Program-made: the position numbers and the translations under genes
The notes under the pieces: generated by a model
Told to the model about the DNA's origin: nothing
What the model saw: the letters and a program-made list of their open reading frames with translations, nothing else
The model's database searches: none
Shown here: one piece after another, positions 60,226-64,000 of the stretch
How the letters are laid out: every line of letters begins with the position of its first letter
Numbering within the stretch: position 1 is the first letter of the stretch
Assembly: GCF_900188405.1 (NCBI RefSeq)
Contig: NZ_FZOF01000033.1
Span: 1 to 64,000 of the forward strand
Length of the DNA stretch: 64,000 nucleotides
DNA from: Actinacidiphila glaucinigra
Lineage (GTDB): Bacteria > Actinomycetota > Actinomycetes > Streptomycetales > Streptomycetaceae
Reading direction: 5' to 3'

Positions 60226-61056
60226 ATGGGGGGTGCGATGCAAACATCAGGGCGGAACAGCGAGGGGCAGAAGTACACGCTGACCTCGGACGAGGACGAC
60301 AGCGACTTCTGGGGCTTTGCTCACGAGGCCGAGGGGTTCTTCACGCCTCTGCAGGACGCGGAGGGTGCACGCCGAGTGCACCTTGAAGGTTGCCTCCCGC
60401 AGGCAGGTCTACTGAAGAGCGTCGACCATGTCGGTAGTCGTCGCGCCATGGCGGGGAACGCCTGGTTCGGCCTCCTCGACGGGGACGGTACCACCATGGG
60501 GTCCTACTTCATCAACGAGGTCACAGTCGTCGACGTCAAACCCTCCGGCCGCGGAGTCGGCCTCGTCGACCTCACGGTGACGTTGTGGTGTGAAGACGCC
60601 TTGCCCGGAGCGGAACGGGCGTGGAACCTGGTCCGCACTGGTCACCTGAACCGCACCGGAATGTGGCACGAACTCGCACCCGAGGACAGACATGCCTGGC
60701 TGTCGGTAGCCCTGTGGTCCCGGGAGTACCAACGCCAGGGGAGGCCCGATGCGCCCGCGGGCCAGGCGTTCACCTTGGACGGCCGGCACATCGTCGATAG
60801 GGACAGCTTCTACTGCGCGATCGGTGAGGCCGTCAACGGACCCGGCGGATACTTCGGCTGGAACCTGGATGCTCTGGACGACTGTCTGAGGGGCGGCTGG
60901 GGCGCCGCTACTCCGTTCACCTTGCACTGGGATTCCTCGGCTGAAGTCAGAGCACGGTTGGCAGAGCACGTGCCCACCGAGGATGGCGACATCGCGCTGT
61001 TCAACCTGCTCCTGGACATCTTCAATGAGCGGGGCGTAAGCGTCGTCCTCCGGTAA
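60226..61056 (+). CDS. Barstar-domain protein
   Basis: A 276-residue protein (an alternative ATG lies 12 bases downstream). The first 180 residues carry a beta-rich domain (EGFFTPLQDAEGARRVHLEG, MGSYFINEVTVVDVKPSGRG) and the C-terminal 95 residues are a barstar domain: FTLDGRHIVDRDSFYCAIGE, AVNGPGGYFGWNLDALDDCL, RGGWGAATPFTLHWDSSAEV. Barstar proteins bind and block barnase-type RNases. Fused or free barstar genes without a barnase partner are frequent in streptomycetes. The neighbour 87 bp downstream is a DUF1877 protein. Confidence 0.85.
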   Translation: MGGAMQTSGRNSEGQKYTLTSDEDDSDFWGFAHEAEGFFTPLQDAEGARRVHLEGCLPQAGLLKSVDHVGSRRAMAGNAWFGLLDGDGTTMGSYFINEVTVVDVKPSGRGVGLVDLTVTLWCEDALPGAERAWNLVRTGHLNRTGMWHELAPEDRHAWLSVALWSREYQRQGRPDAPAGQAFTLDGRHIVDRDSFYCAIGEAVNGPGGYFGWNLDALDDCLRGGWGAATPFTLHWDSSAEVRARLAEHVPTEDGDIALFNLLLDIFNERGVSVVLR

Positions 61057-61130
61057 GTGCCTGCGCCAGGACCGGTAGTGCACGTCGCAGGCCAGACAGA
61101 AATCGCTGCCCTGTTCCAAGCATCGCCGGT

Positions 61131-61136
61131 GATACT
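61131..61136 (+). promoter_or_regulatory. GATACT -10 box, leaderless start
   Basis: GATACT is followed by seven bases and the ATG at 61144, which decides this start over the longer frame from 61057. Confidence 0.45.
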
Positions 61137-61143
61137 CCGGTGC

Positions 61144-61647
61144 ATGGCCTTGACCCAGCAGCTCGCGCGCGTGTCCCTGCGATACCTCGAAGTGTGCCGT
61201 GAAGCGGCCAGGATCTCGCCGGTCGGAGATCCCCAGTGGGATCCACCTGCAGACGACACCCTCGACCTGGACTGGGCGATCTGGGAGCTGCTGTGGTTCT
61301 ACCGGCGCATGCAACCCGACGCGCGCCAGATTCCCGTTCTTCAGCGCGCCATCAGCGGGGACTCCGACAGCACCGTCTCTTTCCTCAATCATTCTGCGGT
61401 GTACGACGGCTTCGACGCCCCTCCGACCCTGCTGACCCCGGCAGCAGTCAGTCAAGTGGCTGGAGAGCTGGCCACCATGAACATCGGCCCTCTGCTGGAG
61501 ACGCTCCCCGCTTACCGCGAGGCTGGCGGATTCTCCCGGTTCATCGGAGATCCCCGCACTTACCTCGTCGACCACTTCACTCTCCTTCGGAGGTTCTACA
61601 GCGCCGCCAGCAAGCGAGAGATGGCAGTGGTGACCTGGGTCGACTGA
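61144..61647 (+). CDS. DUF1877 family protein
   Basis: A 167-residue protein. MALTQQLARVSLRYLEVCRE, LDLDWAIWELLWFYRRMQPD, LTPAAVSQVAGELATMNIGP and FIGDPRTYLVDHFTLLRRFY correspond to the DUF1877 (YfbM-like) pattern, including the L.LD..W..L..L start and the ending in YxxAxxxxMAVVTWVD. The family is found near polymorphic-toxin and immunity genes, and its function is unknown. It lies directly after the barstar gene. Confidence 0.85.
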   Translation: MALTQQLARVSLRYLEVCREAARISPVGDPQWDPPADDTLDLDWAIWELLWFYRRMQPDARQIPVLQRAISGDSDSTVSFLNHSAVYDGFDAPPTLLTPAAVSQVAGELATMNIGPLLETLPAYREAGGFSRFIGDPRTYLVDHFTLLRRFYSAASKREMAVVTWVD

Positions 61648-61829
61648 AGAAGCTCCCAGCTCAGTAGGAGAGGCAACCCTCATCCGGGACCGGCACGACG
61701 GCCCGCTCGCGTAGGGGGTGAGGGGCCTCGGCCGTCCGGGTGACGCGGCGCGCCGCCTCCGCGCGCGGCGTGCCACGTCACCCGAACGCGTCCGCGCTTG
61801 CCGCTTAGGGTGCCGCCAGGAGGTGGCGG

Positions 61830-62699
61830 ATGCGAGTGGGACTGCACGCGCTCGGCATCGGTGACGGTGCCCGTCCGCAGGTCATCGCGGCGGTGGCGGC
61901 AGCGGCGGAGACGCACGGCTTCGCCAGGCTCTGGTGTGGCGAGCACGTCGTGCTGGTGGACGCGCCCGCTTCCCGTTACCCCTACTCCGCGGACGGCCGG
62001 ATCGCGGTGCCCGCGGACGCGGACTGGCTGGACCCCCTGCTCGCCCTGAGCTACGCCGCGGCCGTCACCAGCCGGATCGAGCTCGCCACCGGTGTGCTCC
62101 TGCTGCCCGAGCACAACCCGGTCGTGCTAGCCAAACAGGCCGCCACACTCGACGTGCTCTCAGCGGGGCGATTCACCCTGGGGGTCGGTGTCGGCTGGTC
62201 CACCGAGGAGTTCGCGGCGCTCGGAGTCCCCTTCGCCGGGCGCGGGCGGCGCACCGAGGAGTACCTCGCCGCGATGCGCGCCCTGTGGACCGGCGATCCC
62301 GCCTCCTTCGCGGGGGAGTTCACCCGCTTCGACGCGATCCGGGTCAACCCAAAGCCACTGCGCGGCGGCCGGCTCCCCGTCGTGATCGGCGGCAACAGCG
62401 ACACCGCCCTGCGACGCGCGGCCCGACTCGCCGACGGCTGGTACGGCTTCAACGTCCCCGCCGTCGACGTCCCCTCCCGCGTGGCAGTCCTCGCCGACGA
62501 ATGCGCCCGCCACGGCCGTACCCTGGACGACCTCACCGTCGCCGTCGCCCTGAGCGACGGCACACCGGAGCACCTGCCCGCCCTCACCGCGGCCGGCATC
62601 TCGGAACTCGTCGTCGTCGGCGCACCCCCGCGCTCCCCCGACGCCGCCGCCACCTGGGTCGCGGAACTCGCCCGGACATGGATCGACCCCAAACACTGA
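61830..62699 (+). CDS. LLM-class F420-dependent oxidoreductase
   Basis: A 289-residue protein: MRVGLHALGIGDGARPQVIA, THGFARLWCGEHVVLVDAPA, IELATGVLLLPEHNPVVLAK, QAATLDVLSAGRFTLGVGVG WSTEEF and GGRLPVVIGGNSDTALRRAA. The GEHV and TLD.LS.GR.TLGVG motifs place it in the F420-dependent group close to the MSMEG_F420 class. AGGAGG lies upstream. Monocistronic and convergent with the 2-MIB genes; two terminators separate them. The substrate is unknown. Confidence 0.92.
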   Translation: MRVGLHALGIGDGARPQVIAAVAAAAETHGFARLWCGEHVVLVDAPASRYPYSADGRIAVPADADWLDPLLALSYAAAVTSRIELATGVLLLPEHNPVVLAKQAATLDVLSAGRFTLGVGVGWSTEEFAALGVPFAGRGRRTEEYLAAMRALWTGDPASFAGEFTRFDAIRVNPKPLRGGRLPVVIGGNSDTALRRAARLADGWYGFNVPAVDVPSRVAVLADECARHGRTLDDLTVAVALSDGTPEHLPALTAAGISELVVVGAPPRSPDAAATWVAELARTWIDPKH

Positions 62700-62774
62700 G
62701 CGGTTCCGGCGGTTCTCCACCCTCGACCGCTGAGCGAGGCTCCCCGCGGGAGGGGCCCTGGCCGTCGAGACGGC

Positions 62775-62813
62775 GCCCCTCACCGGCACGGCTGTCACGC
62801 GCCGGTGAGGGGC
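62775..62813. terminator. 13-bp hairpin between LLM and 2-MIB genes
   Basis: GCCCCTCACCGGC (62775-62787), a 13-base loop, then its exact complement (62801-62813). Confidence 0.85.
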
Positions 62814-62818
62814 GGTTG

Positions 62819-62839
62819 CCCGTGGACGGCGTCCACGGG
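62819..62839. terminator. Second hairpin, 9-bp stem
   Basis: CCCGTGGAC (62819-62827), a three-base loop, GTCCACGGG (62831-62839), five bases after the first hairpin and 26 bp beyond the methyltransferase stop. Confidence 0.7.
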
Positions 62840-62864
62840 GCATGGGGGATCGCCGTGCGAGGGG

Positions 62865-63743
62865 TCAGACCCGGTCGGCCACGATCAGCAGGTACTGGAA
62901 GCTGCCGTTGCGGTAGGCGGTCAGGAACGTGTCCTCGATGCCCGTGACCAGATGGTCCGCCTTCTTGCGCAGCTCCCAGTAGGGGATCGCGGCCTCGGTC
63001 AGGTCCTCGACGTGGACCGGTACCAGACGGTGCCGCGCCATCGCCCGGAAGTACGCGGAGCGTGGGTGGATGTCGCAGATGTAGTGCGCGTTGATCAGGG
63101 ACACCTCGCGTGAGGCCTGGCCGTAGGTGTCGTTGTAGCAGCCGGTGACGGTCACGTACCGTCCCCCGCGCCGCAGCAGACGGGCGTGTTCGGCGAACAG
63201 CAGGTCCAACTCGACGTACATCGTCGACTCGTTGTTCCAGGACGCCGCGTATCCGCCGGTCTCGAAGCCCGTGTCGAGCATGTTGCGGTGGTGGTAGCGG
63301 ACCTTGTGCCCGATGCCGCGGGCACGGGCCTGCTCGTTGGCGAAGTCGGCCTGCTTCGTGGAGAGGGTGACCCCGTCGGCGTGGCAGCCGTAGCGCAGGT
63401 GCGCGACGACGCTGCCGCCGCCCCGTCCGCAGCCGGCGTCGAAGACGCGGTCGTCCGCGGTCAGGTTGCCCAGGTTGGAGGCGAGGAGTTCGGCCTGGGC
63501 GTGCTCCAGGCGGTGCAGTTCGGCGGTGAGGCGCTTGCGCCGGAGGTCGGGATCGGGTTCGTCGAGAACCGAGGTGTCGGCCTCACCGATGCCGTAGTGA
63601 TGGTGGTACAGGTCGTCGATCTTTCCGAGTTCGAGGTTGACCGGGTTCTCCTCGGCGTTCCAGTAGTCCGCGATCCGGGTCTGGTAGGTCGACTGGGCCG
63701 GGACCGGAAGAACCGCGGGCCGGGCGGCAGGGGCGTTGGTCAA
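62865..63743 (-). CDS. gppmt: Geranyl diphosphate 2-C-methyltransferase (2-MIB pathway)
   Basis: A 292-residue protein, TTG start with GAGGAG upstream. It follows the known enzyme closely: IADYWNAEENPVNLELGKID, DLYHHHYGIGEAD, DDRVFDAGCGRGGGSVVAHL (SAM site), SWNNESTMYVELDLLFAEHA, YVTVTGCYNDTYGQASREVS and the end SFQYLLIVADRV. It transfers a methyl group from SAM to C2 of geranyl diphosphate, making 2-methyl-GPP, the first step of 2-methylisoborneol synthesis. The terpene cyclase gene lies 53 bp upstream on the same strand, so they form an operon. Confidence 0.95.
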   Translation of the reverse strand: MTNAPAARPAVLPVPAQSTYQTRIADYWNAEENPVNLELGKIDDLYHHHYGIGEADTSVLDEPDPDLRRKRLTAELHRLEHAQAELLASNLGNLTADDRVFDAGCGRGGGSVVAHLRYGCHADGVTLSTKQADFANEQARARGIGHKVRYHHRNMLDTGFETGGYAASWNNESTMYVELDLLFAEHARLLRRGGRYVTVTGCYNDTYGQASREVSLINAHYICDIHPRSAYFRAMARHRLVPVHVEDLTEAAIPYWELRKKADHLVTGIEDTFLTAYRNGSFQYLLIVADRV

Positions 63744-63795
63744 GTGGTGCTCCTCGTGGTGCGGGTGCCGTGTGCCAGTGGGTCACAGGCGGTGG

Positions 63796-64000
63796 TTACC
63801 AGTAGTCGGGCAGGTGGTAACGATGGCTGTTGGTGGCGTGCCACTCGTGGTTGCCGGACACCCAGGCGGCGAGCCCCTGGGCGTAGCGCTCCACGACGGG
63901 CGAGGCCGCCGAGAGCAGGGCCGACTCCTCTTCGAAGGACGCCATGATCGTGTTGTGGATCTCGACCGATCGCAGATAGGCGGCTTTCAGCCCGCACCGC
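63796..64000 (-). CDS. tpc: 2-Methylisoborneol synthase, C-terminal end (cut by window)
   Basis: The frame entering from the right edge reads CGLKAAYLRSVEIHNTIMAS, FEEESALLSAASPVVERYAQ, GLAAWVSGNHEWHATNSHRY, HLPDYW before TAA. A final helix with GNHEW......RY.LPD.W is the C-terminus of bacterial terpene cyclases of the 2-MIB synthase group. The metal-binding DDxxD and NSE motifs lie outside the window. It cyclises 2-methyl-GPP from the methyltransferase next to it to 2-methylisoborneol. In S. coelicolor a cyclic-nucleotide-binding-domain gene lies upstream of these two genes, which would be expected next. Confidence 0.9.
   Translation of the reverse strand, partial: RCGLKAAYLRSVEIHNTIMASFEEESALLSAASPVVERYAQGLAAWVSGNHEWHATNSHRYHLPDYW

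Noticed and set aside
1..64000. CRISPR arrays, tRNA or rRNA genes, phage structural genes
   Set aside because: No regularly spaced direct repeats, no cloverleaf with a T-loop consensus, and no terminase, capsid or tail proteins were seen on either strand.

Overview
The window is high-GC actinobacterial DNA and almost certainly from a Streptomyces chromosome. It has GC-rich third codon positions, frequent GTG/TTG starts, several ECF sigma factors, MmyB-type XRE regulators, a mycothiol-dependent maleylpyruvate isomerase-family protein, F420/flavin LLM oxidoreductases, and the 2-methylisoborneol (earthy odour) pair of C-methyltransferase and terpene cyclase at the right edge. There is no ribosomal or other core informational block, and no tRNA, rRNA or CRISPR array was seen. 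Gene density is moderate, with many small regulator-enzyme modules, immunity-like orphans and at least seven broken genes, so this reads as accessory or chromosome-arm DNA.

Layout. 1-2.0 kb is decayed: the 5' end of a TnpB gene cut by the window edge, a DHA2 transporter lacking its N-terminus, and a remnant toxin-antitoxin pair. 2.4-4.2 kb holds a TetR regulator and an SDR. 4.5-6.2 kb is a three-gene operon: ECF sigma with a SnoaL-like tail, cupin-like protein, DUF6069 membrane protein. 6.5-12.5 kb has unknown proteins, a large helicase with helicase-associated repeats, and a methyltransferase. 12.6-15.3 kb has an XRE regulator divergent from a GNAT-patatin pair with a palindrome between them, followed by a broken alpha/beta hydrolase. 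15.5-24.4 kb holds a nitrilase, an XRE/SDR divergent pair, an ISL3 transposase scar, an amidohydrolase, an LLM oxidoreductase, an SMI1-like protein and an AraC regulator. 24.5-27.2 kb is one secreted protein combining a PQQ-type beta-propeller with a parallel beta-helix.

28.4-34.9 kb is a signalling region: a membrane protein, DUF3253, a two-component operon whose response regulator is reduced to 74 residues while the kinase is intact and followed at once by a VanJ-like membrane EEP enzyme, a GAF-SpoIIE phosphatase, and an ECF sigma with a membrane partner. 35-36.8 kb is a TetR regulator and convergent SDR sharing an ATCT/AGAT operator. 37.2-46.9 kb has an APH-like kinase, a secreted GH27 alpha-galactosidase with two strong terminators, orphan proteins, a second ISL3 scar, a frameshifted peptidoglycan-binding gene, a maleylpyruvate isomerase-family protein, a GNAT and a 2'-5' RNA ligase. 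47.3-55.7 kb has an LLM enzyme with an upstream operator, DUF1801, a DEAD-box helicase, a lipoprotein and a 1239-residue S8 protease. 56-61.6 kb has immunity-like proteins (YrhB-like, barstar, DUF1877) and another XRE/SDR pair. The right end has an LLM enzyme, twin terminators and the 2-MIB genes.

Two themes recur. Four separate regulator/SDR modules are present (TetR twice, MmyB-type XRE twice), and three of them have visible candidate operators or palindromes. At least nine genes have a Streptomyces -10 box (TAnnnT or GATACT) ending exactly 6-7 nt before the start codon, which predicts leaderless mRNAs and helps fix those starts.
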